The notes under the pieces: generated by a model
What the model was told of the DNA's origin: nothing
Database searches by the model: none
The model's input: only the letters and a program-made list of their open reading frames with translations
Assembly: GCF_963082655.1 (NCBI RefSeq)
Contig: NC_081553.1
Coordinates: forward strand, 126,096,811 to 126,160,810
Reading direction: 5' to 3'
Length of the DNA stretch: 64,000 nt
Origin: Stomoxys calcitrans
Taxonomy: Eukaryota; Arthropoda; Insecta; Diptera; Muscidae
Made by a program: the position numbers and the translations under genes
Part shown: in pieces, positions 1 through 11,452 of the stretch
Layout of the letters: every line of letters begins with the position of its first letter
How positions within the stretch are numbered: the first letter of the stretch is position 1

Positions 1-465
1 GGCCTATTTACCGACCATGTCAAGGTGGGGTTTAAATGAAAGGTATTGGGGGCTACAGCAAAAATTGACACCCATTTTCGGGACCAATTTTCTGGGGGTC
101 TACCCCTTTCCCAAAATACCCCACAAACAGCAATTTTTTAGTGACCATTGCAATATGGGGCTCAAATAAAGAATACGAATTTAATATCCAAATGTAGTAC
201 CATGTATGTAGGGCATCACCCTTTTCCCAAAACACCCCCAAAGGGAAAAAAATTTTCGACCATGCCAATATGTGGCTCAAATGAAAGGTATTTGAGATTA
301 GAAAACTTATTTGATAACCTTTTCTAAGGCCATGTGTTTGGGGGACTCATCCTGTAAACTCCTCTTAACCAATGGCAATATGGGATTTAAATAAATGGTA
401 TTTGAGAGAAGAGCACGATGCTGATATTTTTTCAGGGCCAAATATCTGGGGGATCACTTCACTTC
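1..465 (+). mobile_element. Helitron-type repeat fragment (tandem monomers)
   Basis: About four diverged monomers of roughly 110-120 bp carry a recurring ctcaaatgaaaggtattt motif and a G-run/C-run segment (tctgggggtc ... accccttt). The same monomers occur at about 54.6-56.0 kb; positions 1-460 align with about 55520-55960. The fragment is cut off by the window start on the left and by an INE-B array at about 465. No protein is encoded. Assignment to a Helitron rests on the better preserved copy ending at 56241. Confidence 0.6.
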
Positions 466-1151
466 AATGTGGTCCAGATCGGTCCAGATTTGGATACTGC
501 TGCCACATAGACCGATCTCTCGATTTAAGGTTTTGGACCCGTAAAAGGTGCATTTATTATCCGATTTTGCCCGAATTTAGGAGTGTGAGAATGAGTTGTG
601 TTAGGCCTTTCGACATCCTTCGTCAATTTGGCTAAGATCGGTCCAGATTTGGATATAGCTGCCATATAGACCAATCTCTCGATTAAAGACTTTGGGCCCA
701 TAAAAGGCGCATTTTTTGTCCAATGTCGTCGAAATTTGGGACAGTAAGTTGCGTTAAGCTCTTCGACATTTTTCTGCAATTTGGCCTAAAACGATCCAGA
801 TTTGGATATAGCTGCCACATATACCGATATCTCGATTTAAAGTCTTGGCCCCATAATAGGCGCATTTATAATCCGATTTCACTGAAATTTGACACAGTGA
901 TTTATGTTAGGCTTTTCGACCGTATCGTATATGGTTCAGATGGATTTGTTTTTAGATATATCTACTATAAAGATCAATACTTTGTCATACACAGTTGAAC
1001 AATGACTTGTACTTATTATATTTTGGTCCAAATCGGAATATATTTTGATATATTTCGTCACCGGATTTTGACGAAAGGTGGTCTACATATTTATCGAGGT
1101 GGTGGGTATCCAAAGTTCGGCCCTGCCGAACTTAACGCCCTTTTTACTTGT
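466..1151 (+). mobile_element. INE-B element, 3' part
   Basis: Tandem monomers with the core gatatagctgccatatagac run into the B-type tail (gaaaggtggtctacatat, gtggtgggtatccaaagttc). The element ends in the hairpin gttcggccctgccgaac followed by ttaacgccctttttacttg. The 5' box and GTCY core are missing, so this is a 5'-truncated copy. The open frames here are by-products of low stop density in the repeat. Confidence 0.75.
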
Positions 1152-1344
1152 TCAGTGTACAAGACGGATGTAAGCTAATTTGGCCTCTATGAGAATTGTG
1201 GATAGTCTTTTTACATAGTCTTTTTACATTCAATCTCCGACTAAACTCGAATATATAGCCAGATTTATGTCTGTTGGCAGCTATAATAAACAGCAAAAAA
1301 ATTTTTTATGACAACTATAATAAAGGGAGATCCTATTGAGTGCA

Positions 1345-1640
1345 ATAATTGATTTTGTCCAAACGATATCTTTAAAAGTGAAAAATGTTCAGTATACTCT
1401 GAAATTTCATTATGAAGAAACTCACAAACCGCCAACGACCGAAGCCATTGCATTTTATTATTAAAATTGAAATCATTTTTTAAAGGATACATAAACAAGA
1501 CAAATTGTCGCGTCTGGATTGAAGAACAGCCAAATACCGTACGAGAGTTACCGATGCTTCCCGTAAAAACGATAGTTTGGTGTTGTTTATGGGTTGGTGG
1601 CATCATTGGTTCATTATTCTTCTAAGACTAGTGCTAAATT
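1345..1640 (+). pseudogene. Mariner-superfamily transposase remnant, internally deleted
   Basis: Frame 1494-1622 (43 codons before a stop at 1623) reads NKTNCRVWIEEQPN, then VRELPM, then VGGIIGSLFF. This is the region between the first and second catalytic aspartates in one mariner-type DDE transposase family. A fragment resembling its N-terminal region (KFHYEETHKPPTTEA) lies directly upstream at about 1384-1480, so most of the helix-turn-helix and first-catalytic-Asp region is deleted. Related remnants lie at 48290-49085 and 63205-63362. Frameshifts and stops make it inactive. Family placement is from recognition of motifs. Confidence 0.6.
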
Positions 1641-2471
1641 GAATTTTACGAACGGACCATTTGAGACGAAGCCGTGGGCTACATTCATATGAACTTTTTC
1701 CGTAAAAGTAAATTTCAAAGATTAATATATTGAACCGACTATGATGCAAATTTCGGTGTGTCATTAGATTTTCAAAGCAAATTTAATTTAAAAAAATCTG
1801 CCTTTAGCTCGGTACTTTTCTTCTACACCCATTAGTGCGTATACTGCAGCTTATCTGTAGATAGTTTATACATTCCAGACGTAAACTTGTAAATAATGGT
1901 CTTTCAATATCCTGCTCGATATCCCCTACGATACACATACCATCAAAAATGGTAAAAGCTTTAAATGATTCAGGGCTACTGATGGAGCGGTTTTTAGATA
2001 TGTAAAGTTCCAACATAAACATCCCCCCTGATTTGACTTTGAAGCGCTCTTTAGTATTCTCATTTTCTTGGGTTTTTACATTTTTTCACCCAAAGTGGAG
2101 AGAGTCGAGCTTATGACCATGAGAATGAACGTTACCAGAAATTGAAGGATTTTAATTGATTGCTGAAAAGAAGTTGCCAGACAACAGATGAATTTGATCA
2201 CAAACAGCTCGCCATCAGAAGATGTTTCTAGCATAGCGAGTGCTTTCTTCAGTACCGTCTGCCGGGCTACAGTTTATTGCTTTGCAGCGTTAAACTTAAA
2301 TCCAAATGGAAATGGCATATTGAATTTAAAGTTTGTCTACCACAAACCAATTCATATCGCTTTTATTTCTCTGTGTGATTTCAATGTTTCAATTGGCTGG
2401 CTTTTTTCCAGCTTCATTTGTTTTTGGTTCACAAACATGACCAATGTGTTGCGTTTTAACCAGTTATGTTT
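1641..2471. other. Unassigned AT-rich sequence
   Basis: No repeat family, RNA gene or convincing coding region recognised. A 105-codon open frame on the plus strand (2188-2505) runs across the boundary into the INE-A terminus and has no recognisable domain, so it is treated as chance. The first hundred bases may still belong to the mariner remnant upstream. Confidence 0.5.
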
Positions 2472-3497
2472 TTATACCCTCCACCATAGGATGGGGGTAT
2501 ACTAATTTCGTCATGCCGTTTGTAACACCTCGAAATATGCGTTTGAAGTATATATATTCCGATCGTCATGTCATTTTAAGTCGATCTAGTCATGTCCGTC
2601 CGTCGGTCCGTCTGTCTGTCTGTCGAAAGCACGCTAACTTTCGAAGGAGTAAGGCTAGCCGCTTAAAATTTTGCACAAATACTTTCTATTAGAGTAGGTC
2701 GGTTGGGATTGTAAATGGGCCAAATCGATCCATGTTTTGATATAGCTGCCATATAAACCGATATTGGTTCTTGATTTCTTGAGCCTCTATAGGGCGCAAT
2801 TCTCGTTCGATTTGACTGAAATTTTGCACGTGGAGTTTTGGTATCTCTTCCAACAACTGTGTTAAGTATGGTTCAAATCAGTTCATAATCTGGTATAGCT
2901 GTCATATAAACCGATCTTGGATCTTGACTTCTTGAGCCAATAGAGCGAGTTATTCTCATCCGATTAGGCTGAAATTTTGCTTGAGGTGTTTTGTTATGAC
3001 TTCCAATAACTGTGCTAAGTATGGCGCAAATCGGTAGATAAGCTAATATAGCTGCCATATAAGCCGATCTTGGATCTTGACTTCTTGAGCCACTAGAGGA
3101 CGCGATTCTCATCTGATTTGGCACAAGTTTTGTACAACGGATTCTTTCATGACTTTTAACATACATGTCTTATATGGTCTGAATCGATCAATAGCTTGAT
3201 ATACCTCCCAAAAAACCTATCTCCGGATTTTGGTTCTTGAGCCCCTACAAGGCGCAATTCTTATCAGAATGAACTGAAATATTACACAATGACTTGAATA
3301 CAATGTTCAGCATTCAATTCATGTCAATTCAATGGTCCGATTCGGACTTTGACTTGATATAGCTCCAATAGCATAAGAGTTCTTATTCAATATTCTTTGT
3401 TTTCCCAAAAGGGGATACTGCGCATAGAACTCGACAAATGCGATCCATGGTGGAGGGTATATAAGATTCGGCCCAGCCGGCACGCTCTTACTTGTTT
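2472..3497 (+). mobile_element. INE-A element, essentially full length
   Basis: Starts with ttataccctccaccatagg and contains the mini-me-like core: TA-rich tatatatattc, a short spacer with gatctagtcatg, then (GTCY)n. Monomers with gatatagctgccatataaac follow at about 2739, 2893 and 3046, a 153-154 bp spacing. The 3' end has atggtggagggtatataag, a hairpin that is degenerate here (ttcggcccagccgg), and gcacgctcttacttgtt. It has no coding capacity, which fits a non-autonomous Helentron-associated (INE-1/mini-me-like) element. Confidence 0.8.
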
Positions 3498-4083
3498 TCT
3501 TTCGTTTTGGAGTTGTTAGTCCCTACACACGCGGGCTCTTTTGTCGGTTGGCTTTTGTCTTTAATAGAGGCTTAACTACTACCCTTCAAATTGGTAAATG
3601 GCCAAGAGCTTGAATATCCATATTGTTCTATCATTATTCACTTTTGAGGTACTGCATACGGCAATCCTAGTTTATATTTTTTATTTTACTTTTCTTGCCT
3701 TTCCATAGTATTATATAACTCATAAATATTTTACTGTGTGCTCAACCAAGCGCGACATATTTTTTCAGTACAACTATTTGCTTTCTTTGTCATTGTATTT
3801 TTCTTACATATTTTGCTTTGTTACTCTTTTTTACTTGCTATACGAATTATTACAGTGAAGGACGCACGAGTATCTTTGTGTATGTGTTATTTTTTGGTGT
3901 TACTTTTGCCTCATTTTTTCTTCTAGAGTATAGCCACGATGCGATTGTGTTATCTCTGGGCTTAAAGGGAGAATTATTTCAAACCGCTTCTCACTCCAGC
4001 CCCACATTTTGGCATTTGTGACTTTTTTGTTCATACTATTATGGCATATTGCACATTATAGCCTTGGAATGAAGTATGTGTAT
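3498..4083. other. Unassigned AT-rich sequence
   Basis: Nothing recognisable. Two overlapping 62- and 67-codon frames at 3738-4021 encode hydrophobic low-complexity peptides without a known domain. Confidence 0.5.
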
Positions 4084-4363
4084 TAGAGGTGCGCACGTGA
4101 GTTGTCGTGTCACTCGTGATTGATATCCAATTTTAATCACGTGACCATGATTCAATTAAAATTCTTCGTGCGTGATTGATTTAAAATTCTTCGTGAATGA
4201 AATTATGCTCACGACACTTATCACGAACCCATGGCACACTCACGACGCACGAACGACGAACGAAATACGAACGACGCGTCTCAAATCATACGGCATTTTT
4301 GCGTACGAATTCAGGCACACTGTCACTGTCGAAAAAGAATGAAAGAGGTAGAATCTATTTTTT
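4084..4363 (+). mobile_element. hAT-like element, left part with TIR
   Basis: The terminal sequence tagaggtgcgcacgtgagt is matched in inverse orientation by the end of the segment at 9366-9451 (cacttgtgtgcacatctcta). TAGAGRTGYGCAC ends are typical of hAT elements. Flanking octamers atgtgtat (left) and atatgtac (right) match at 6 of 8 positions, as a decayed 8-bp target duplication could. Internally it is rich in cacga/cgtga repeats. It is interrupted by nested INE/RTE/MITE copies (4364-9365). Confidence 0.5.
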
Positions 4364-5487
4364 TACCTACCACCATAGGATAGGGGATATATTCTTTTAG
4401 TCATTCCATTTGTAACTCATCGAAATATCCATTTCCGGCCCTACAAAGTTTATATATTTCGGATCGTCGTAAATTCTAAGGCGATTAAAAGATGTCCGTG
4501 TGTCTGTTCGTAGTTTGTTCGCCTTCAAAAATTGAGATATTGTATTGAAATTTCTCACAGATACAACTTTTCGCTGCACGCAGCTTAAGTTCTTGAACAG
4601 GTAAAATCGGAGCAAACTTTGTTATAGCTGTATAGGTCTGAAGCCCATAAAAGCTGCATTTATTATACGCTTTCGCTAAATTTTGGAACAGTGAGTTGCT
4701 TTTAGCCTTCTGACATCGGACTTTAATTTGGTTCAGATCGGAAAATATTTAAATAAAGCTGCCATATAGATTGATCTGCCGGTTAAGGCTCTGAAGACCA
4801 AAAAACCCACATTTATTGTCCGATGTCGCCGAAATTTGAAACAGTGAGTTTTGTTAGGCCCTTCGACTTGCTTCTTCAATTTGGCCCAGATCGGTTCAGA
4901 TTTGAATCAGCTTTATCCTAATCTGGACCGATCTGTGCCATATTGCAAAAGTTTGCCGAGGGGCTTAACTTAATTCACTGTCCCAAATTTCGGCGACATA
5001 GGACATCGGCCTTTTATGGGACCAAAACCTCAAATCGAGCGATCGGTCTATATGGCAGCTATATTCAAATCTGGACCGATCTGGGCCAAATTGAAGAAGG
5101 ATGTCGAAGGGCCTAACATAACTCACTGTCTCAAATTTCAGCAAAATCGGATAATAAATGTGGCTTTTATGGGCCTAAAACCCTAAATCGGCGGATCGGT
5201 ATATATGGGGGCTATATCAAGATATAGTCCGATATAGCCAATCTTCGAACTTTAATTGCTTATGGAAAAAAAAGGAATTTATGCCAAATTTCAGCTAAAT
5301 ATCTCTATTCTTGAAGACTGTAGCGTGATTTCAACAGACAGACGGACGGACATGTCTAGATCGTCTTAGATTTTTACTCTGATCAAGAATATTTATAAAG
5401 TATATGATCGGAAATGGACATTTCGATGTATTGAAAACGCAATGACAAAAAGAATATACCCCCATGCTTCGGTAGTGGGTATAAAAA
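4364..5487. mobile_element. INE-B 5' halves in inverted (tail-less) arrangement
   Basis: Plus-strand INE-B from the ccaccatagg box and GTCY core at about 4364-4530 runs through its monomers to about 4925. There the sequence switches to minus-strand INE-B monomers that end at the B 5' box (gcttcggtagtgggtataaa) near 5487. Both 5' ends face outward and no 3' hairpin is present at the junction. The arms are diverged, so this is an old fold-back dimer rather than a fresh duplication. Confidence 0.65.
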
Positions 5488-6540
5488 ACTTCTTCGGCAG
5501 TGCCTAACTTTGTATACCCACCACCCTGGGTATATTAATTTTCCTATTTTATTATAACTTCACTACATTGTCCATAGTTATATATAAAAAGGGGTTGGTC
5601 CGGATCACATTTTATTTAGGTCCAGATGTCAAGGGGCTATAACTCACTAATTCAAATTTCCGCGAAATTGGGTAATAAATAAAGCTTTTGTGGACTTCAG
5701 ATCCTATATTGGATGATCGGTCTATATGGCAACTTTATCTAAATAGAGTCCTTCTGAACCTATGTTGTGTCGGATGACGGGAGGCTTAAAACAACTCACT
5801 GATTAAAATTTCAGCGAAATCAGGTAATAAATGTTGCATTTATGGGTCTCAGACCCTTAATCTTCAGATAGGTCTATATGGCAGCTTTATCTAAATATTG
5901 TCCGATCATATTTGAGCTGGATGTCGGGAGTCTCAAAACAACCCACTGTTCCAAATTGCAGCGAAATCGGAAAATAAATGAAAATGACCCTTAACCGGGT
6001 CTTAACCGCCAGATCTGTCTATATGGCAGATAGAGATGATGATAGAGATGACAGATGGCAGCTATATCTAAATATAGTCGGATATGAACCATATTTATTT
6101 CGGATATCGGGAGGCTTAAAACAATTCCTATTTCAAATTTCAGCGAAATCGAGTAATGAATTTAGCTTTTATGGGGTACAGACCCTTTATCGGCCGATCG
6201 GTTTATGTCGCAACTATATCTTAATATATTCCGATCTGAACTAAATTTGTAATATTATATGAAGCCTTTGTAGGCTTCAGACCCTTTATCGGCAGATCGG
6301 TCTATGTGGCTTTACTTTTACTTACTCTTTCCAGTTTCAGCGAAATCGGGTGTCAGACTTTTAATGGGTGTCAGGCCCTAAATCAGCAGATCGGCCCTGT
6401 GGCAGCTATATCTTAATATAGTACGGTCTGAACTATATTTTGATCGGATATCGGGAGGCTTTGAACAACTCACTGTTCAAAATTTCAGCGAAATCGTAAA
6501 ATAAATAAATCTCCACACTCTTTATAGGTAAATCTGTCTA

Positions 6541-6745
6541 TTGGGTTGCGTTGACAAATTTTTTTAACAGCTTGTGACTCTGTAATTGCATTCTTTCTTC
6601 TGCCAGTTATCAGCTGTTACTTTTAGCTTGCTTTAGAAAAAAAAGTGTAAAAAAAGTATATTTGATTAAAGTTGATTCTAAGTTTTATTAAAAATGCATT
6701 TACTTTCTTTTAAAAAAATTCGCAATTACTTTTAGGGCAACCCAA
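6541..6745. mobile_element. Mariner-type MITE with damaged left end (205 bp)
   Basis: Flanked by TA on both sides (6539-6540, 6746-6747), interrupting tctatatggcagc of an INE monomer. The right end is gggcaacccaa; the left end is ttgggttg joined directly to cgttgacaaat. Compared with the copies at 24018, 28423 and 36997, about 35 bp after ttgggttg are missing, so the left TIR is largely lost. The interior (gcttgtgactctgtaattgc, cagttatcagctgttac) matches the other copies. Confidence 0.85.
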
Positions 6746-6950
6746 TATATGGCAGCTATATCTAAAAAAAAGTCCTATCTGAACCATATTTCGATCGGAT
6801 GTCGGAGAGCTTTGCAAATCCCACTGTTTCTAATTTCATCGTAATAATGCTTTTATGGGGTACAGTCTCTTTATCGGCAGATCGCTATATCGAAATACAG
6901 TCCGATCCGAACCATATTTGAGTCAGATACCGGGAGGCTTTAATCAACTC

Positions 6951-7848
6951 TTTACATTATTTACTTTAATTGGCTATGACGGAAATTTTGTCCAATTCGC
7001 CGAACGTGGAATAGCATTTCAAGCGTCTCGATCTTCTGCGTTACCTTCTATAATCTCCAACACCAAGTTTCGAGGTGTTTTCAACCACTTGATCTTTCCA
7101 TAGGGCTTTTGGTCTTCCGGGTTTGCTGGAGCTTCTTTATCCATTCTGACAACATGACCTAGCCAACGCAGCCGTTGTATTTTGATGCGTGTAACTATGC
7201 TATCGTCGTCATACAGCTCGTGGTTCATACGTCGCATATATTCTCCATTAACGCAAGAATCTTTCTCTCAAATACTCCAAGCTCTGTTTCGTCTGCTTTC
7301 ACAAGTACCCATGCTTCGGAACCATATAACAACACAGGTAGTATCAGTATCTTGTACAGTGTGTAATGTTCGTCTGTAGCGAGGTGGCCTTGTTTCTAAA
7401 CTGCTTACATAATCCAAAGTAGCATCTGTTTGTCAGTCTTATTCTTCGCTTTATCTCAAAACTGGTGTCATTCGTTTCGGTTACGTCGGTGCCGAGGTAG
7501 ATAAAGTTGCTGACTATCTCAAAGTTGTGGTTCCCATGTTTCTCCGTTTCTTTATCTGATCGGTGTTACAAGGCGTTTTGGGAGTGGAAAGCACCCTTTG
7601 CATCTTATCTCCATTTACTGTCAGACCCATTTGCACTGACTCTCTTACGATTCTTTCAAAGACTGCAGTTACTACTTCCGGTGACCGATCTATGTTGTCG
7701 ATGTCGTCGGCATAGGCGAGTAGTATGTGTTCTCTTGTGATTAGAGTGTCATATTTATTCATCTCGTATATTCTTCTCCAGCAGGATATAAAAGAGATCA
7801 CACGATAGGCTGTCTTTTTGTCTGAAATATCGTTTGGTATTAAATAAA
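6951..7848 (-). pseudogene. RTE-clade LINE 3' fragment
   Basis: Minus-strand frames encode pieces of the RTE C-terminal part. LAYADDIDNIDRSPEVV (7514-7801) is the catalytic YADD motif of the reverse transcriptase palm, and YDDDSIVTRIKIQRLRWLGH (7019-7237) is the C-terminal domain. The order and wording match the copies at 31866-34118 and 36719-40560. The frame is broken and the 5' three quarters are absent. The 3' end (right to left) is ccaattaaagtaaa with no poly(A), as expected for RTE. Confidence 0.75.
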
Positions 7849-7975
7849 CTCACTATTTCAAATTAAAGCGACATCGAGTAATAATTGCGGCTTTTATGGG
7901 CTTAAGACCCTAAATCAGCAAATCGATCTATATGACAGCTATGTCTAAATATGGTCCGATTATGCTCAGTTATAA

Positions 7976-8039
7976 TAGGGCTCCTTTTTTATGCCGTGTT
8001 CCAACGGCGTGCCGCAAATGACACCACTTGATAGAGAGA
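7976..8039 (-). mobile_element. SINE body fragment
   Basis: On the minus strand this reads gcggcacgccgttggaac followed by ataaaaaaggagccc, the central part of the tRNA-derived SINE found complete at 51773-52045. No tRNA-like head is present. It lies between two INE-B copies. Confidence 0.55.
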
Positions 8040-8044
8040 TTTTA

Positions 8045-9365
8045 CCTTTTTTTATACCGTTTTTCATTCCGTTTGCAACACATCGAAATATCTATTTCCG
8101 ACCCTATAAAGTATATATATTCTTGATCAGTGTAAAAATATAAGACGATCTAGACATGTCCGTCCGTCTGTCCGTCTGTCTGTTGAAATCACGCTACAGT
8201 CTTTAAAAATAGAGATATTGAGCTGAAGTTTTGCACAGATTTTTTTTTTTGTCCATAAGCAGGTTAAGTTCGAAGATGAGCTATATCGGACTTTATCTTG
8301 ATATAGCCCTCATATAGACCGATCCGCCAATTTAGGGTCTTTGGCCCATAACAGCCACATTTATTATCCGATTTTGCTGAAATTTGGGACAGTGAGTTGT
8401 GTTAGGCCCTTCGACATCCTTCGTCAATTTGGCTCAGATCGGTCCAGATTTGGATATAGTTGCCATATAGACCGATCCTCCGATTTAAGGTCTAAGGCCC
8501 AAAAAAGCCACATTTAACACAGTGAGTTGTGTTAAACCCTTTGACATCTATCGTTAATTTGGACCAGATCGGTTCAGATTTGGATATAGCTGCCATATAG
8601 ACCGATCCTCCAATTTATCGTCTTAGGCCCATAAAAACCACATTTATTATCCGATTTTGATGAAATTCGGGACAGTGAATTGTGTTAGGCCCGTCGACAT
8701 CCTTCGTCAATTTGGCTTAGATCGGTCCAGATTTGGATATAGCTGCCATATAGACCGATTTATTGATTTAAGGTTTTGCGCCCATAAAAAGCGCATTTAT
8801 TATCCGATGTCGGCAAAATTTAGGACAGTGAGTTAGGCTCCTTGACATGCTTCTGCAATATCGCTATATCCAGATATGGATATAGCAACCATTCAGACCG
8901 ATATCTTGGTTTTAGGTTTTGGGGCCATAAAAGACGAATTTATTGTCCGAAGTCGCTGAAATTTGAGATAGTGCTTTGTGTTAGGCTCTTCGAAATTCTG
9001 GTCTAAATTGGCCCTAATCAGTCCAGATTTGGATATAGCTGCCATGTAGACCGATATCTCGATTTAAAGTCTTGGCCCCATAAAAGGCGCATTTATAATC
9101 CGATTTCACTGAAATTTGATACAGTGACTAATATTTGGCTTTTTGACATCCGTGTCGTATATGGTTCAGATTGGTTAATTTTTAGATATAGCTACTGTAC
9201 TTATTAGTATTTGGTCCAAATCGGAATATATTTTGATATAACTGATATGGGACATAAGGTATGAAAATTTCACCGAATTTTGATGAAAGGTGGTTTACAT
9301 ATATAGCCGAGGTGGTGGGTTTCCAAAGTTCGGCCCGGCTGAACTTAACGCCTTTTTACTTGTTT
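8045..9365 (+). mobile_element. INE-B element, near full length
   Basis: Starts near ttttttataccgtttttcat, then cattccgtttgcaacacatc, a tatatatattcttgatcag core and GTCY repeats at about 8158-8185. Monomer cores sit at about 8301, 8454, 8584 and 8737; two intervals are 153 bp and the 130-bp one has a 23-bp deletion. The tail carries gaaaggtggtttacatatat, then the hairpin gttcggcccggctgaac and ttaacgcctttttacttgtt. The core resembles Drosophila INE-1/DINE-1. Confidence 0.8.
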
Positions 9366-9451
9366 ACTCTCTTGTGAGCCGTGGTTGTCCCGTGAGTCAT
9401 GTGTGAGCTTTAGTTAAGAATCACTTGTGTGCACATCTCTAATATGTACAA
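9366..9451 (+). mobile_element. hAT-like element, right part with TIR
   Basis: Ends with cacttgtgtgcacatctcta, the inverse of the left end at 4084. It resumes directly after the INE-B hairpin terminus, so the INE-B and everything back to 4364 appear to lie inside this element. Confidence 0.45.
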
Positions 9452-9639
9452 AACATTCATATTAGAGACGAATAGTTGTGTTTGAATGTACATATGTATT
9501 AAGGTGGCTAAGGTCTTTAAAAGCTTTTGTGTTATTAATAGTCGTTGAAATTTTGAGACGATTTAGCGAGCCAGCGCGTCTATTTGTCTGTTTTTATTTT
9601 TTGTCATTTTTAATGATCTTCTGCATACCAAACTTCTAT

Positions 9640-10180
9640 CCAACTAGCAAAAATTAAAGCTTCGAACAAGGTCGATCGAAAGACCGGTTTACTTGGGAGC
9701 TACATCAGGTTATAGACGAATTTGGAAGGTTATTGGACGTCATAACAGAATACTACAAGCAATTTTCATCCCTTCAGCCCGAAGGGATGAAAATTGCGGC
9801 TTCCAGGGGAACAGGAAGTCAAATCGGGAGATCGGTTTATATGGGAGCTATATCAGTTTATAGACCGATTCGGAACGCACTTGGCACAGTTGTTGGAAGT
9901 CATAACGGAACACCACATGCAAAAATTTAGGCCAAATCGGGCAAAAATTTCGGCTTGTAAGGGTTCAAGCAATCAAATAGGGGGATCGGCTTATATGGGA
10001 GTTGTATCAGGTTATAGACCGATTTGGACCGTACTTAACACAACAGTTGGAAGTCATAACAGAACGCAGCACGCAAAATTTAAGCCAAATCGGACAAAAA
10101 CTGTGGCTTGTAAGAGCTCAATAAGTCAAATCGGGAGATCGTTTTATATAGGAGCTATATCTAAATCTAAGCCGATATGG
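9640..10180 (-). mobile_element. INE-A monomers (minus orientation)
   Basis: Minus-oriented A-type units with ggttatagaccgatttgga and gttggaagtcataac repeat about every 150 bp. Neither terminal hairpin nor 5' box is present. The 190 bp between this block and the hAT right end show nothing recognisable. Confidence 0.65.
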
Positions 10181-10545
10181 CTCTAGACATAGGGGTCTCA
10201 ACGCTCGAAATGGGTCCTGAATCCGAGGAAAGTCTACTAGCTCTACAGAATTATAATAAGACCAATACTTACTTACGCCTCAGTAGATTCGTGGACTGCG
10301 ATGGAAAAAAAGTGCAACGTAAGGATAATGCATCAGGTTCAGAGAACATATTGTCTTGGCAAAGGCGGAGCTATGAGGAGCACGCCCACTAGAGCTCTGG
10401 GCTCCATTCCAGATATCCGATCCATAGATATACAGATTAAGTGTGAGGCAGCCTTTGCGGCTATGTGCCTAAAGGCGATGGGAGATAGACAGGGGATAGG
10501 AGTAGGTCATACCATTTCGGCACAATCGAGGCGATGATACACTGA
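10181..10545 (+). pseudogene. R1/LOA-group LINE, reverse transcriptase thumb fragment
   Basis: From about 10340 the frame reads YCLGKGGAMRSTPTRALGS, then IDIQIKCEAAFAAMCLKAMG. This is the segment between reverse transcriptase and RNase H in RNase H-encoding LINEs of the I/R1/LOA group. The coding frame shifts at least once near 10300-10390 and stops. The element resumes at 12884 after a nested insertion. Upstream, an in-frame stretch starting at 10177 is probably more of the same element but I cannot place it. Confidence 0.6.
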
Positions 10546-10658
10546 AAAAAAGTTGGCCCAAGTTTTAAGATTTTTCCTTAATCGTAGGATTTAAGCAATG
10601 AAAACGAGCCAAGAACCAAAACTTGAAAATAAAGTTACTATATTTCAGTATTATTATA

Positions 10659-11450
10659 TCTTCCACCAAAGGGTGGGGGGTTTACTAATTTCCTCATTCC
10701 GTTTGTAACAGCTTGAAATATGCGTTTCGAACCAGTATATATATTTTTGGTTGTCATGACATTTTAAATCGAACTAGGCATATCCGAAAGCACGCTAACT
10801 TTCGATGGCGTAAAGGTAGGCGCTTTAAATTTTGCAAAAATACTTCTTACTAGTGTAGGTCAGTTGGGTTGTTAATGGGCCAAATCGGTACATATTTTGA
10901 TTTAGCTGCCATATAAACCGATCTTGGGTCTTGACTTTTTGAGCTTCTAGAGTGCGCAATTCTTATCCGATTTGGCTGAAATTTTTCATGTATTGTTTTG
11001 TTACTACTTCCAATAACTGCTAAGTATGGTTTAAATCGATCTATAACCTGATATAGCTGCCATATAGACCGATCTTGGGTCTTGACTTCTTGAGCTTCTT
11101 GAGGGCGCAATTCTTATCCGATATGGTTGAAATTTTTGAGGAAGTGTATTATTTTGACTTCCAACAACTGTGTCAGGTATGGCCTAAATCACTCCATATC
11201 CTGATATAGCCGCCATATAAACCGGAATTGACTTCTTGGGATTCTAGAGGGAGCAACTCTTATCCGATATGGTTGAAATTTTGCATTTGTCGTTTTGGTA
11301 TTACTACCAATTACTGTTCGAAGTACGGTCTAAATCGGTATATAACCTGAGATAGCTCCCATATAAACGGATTTTCCTATTTGACCTTTTGAGCTTCTGG
11401 AGGGCGCAATTATTCGATTTGCCTGAAATTTTGTTGTTTTTCTATGACTG
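10659..11450 (+). mobile_element. INE-A element lacking its 3' end
   Basis: Starts with tcttccaccaaagggtgggg, has a shortened core with almost no GTCY repeat, and four to five A-type monomers (ttgacttcttgagcttctag). It stops without the hairpin at about 11450, where an INE-B begins immediately. Confidence 0.7.
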
Positions 11451-11452
11451 GT

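Larger units (their letters stand above)
5495..7977 (-). mobile_element. INE-B-like array, interrupted by MITE and RTE
   Basis: A degenerate tail box (tgtatacccaccaccctggg) at about 5518 is followed by minus-oriented monomers with gatcggtctatatggcagc to about 7977. A MITE (6541-6745) sits at a TA inside the monomer motif, and an RTE fragment (6951-7848) splits another monomer: ggaggctttaatcaactc to its left and actcactatttcaaatt to its right continue one unit. No coding capacity. Confidence 0.65.

Noticed and set aside
2188..2505. 105-codon frame as a membrane protein gene
   Set aside because: It runs into the INE-A terminus and has no recognisable domain; hydrophobicity follows from T-rich composition.
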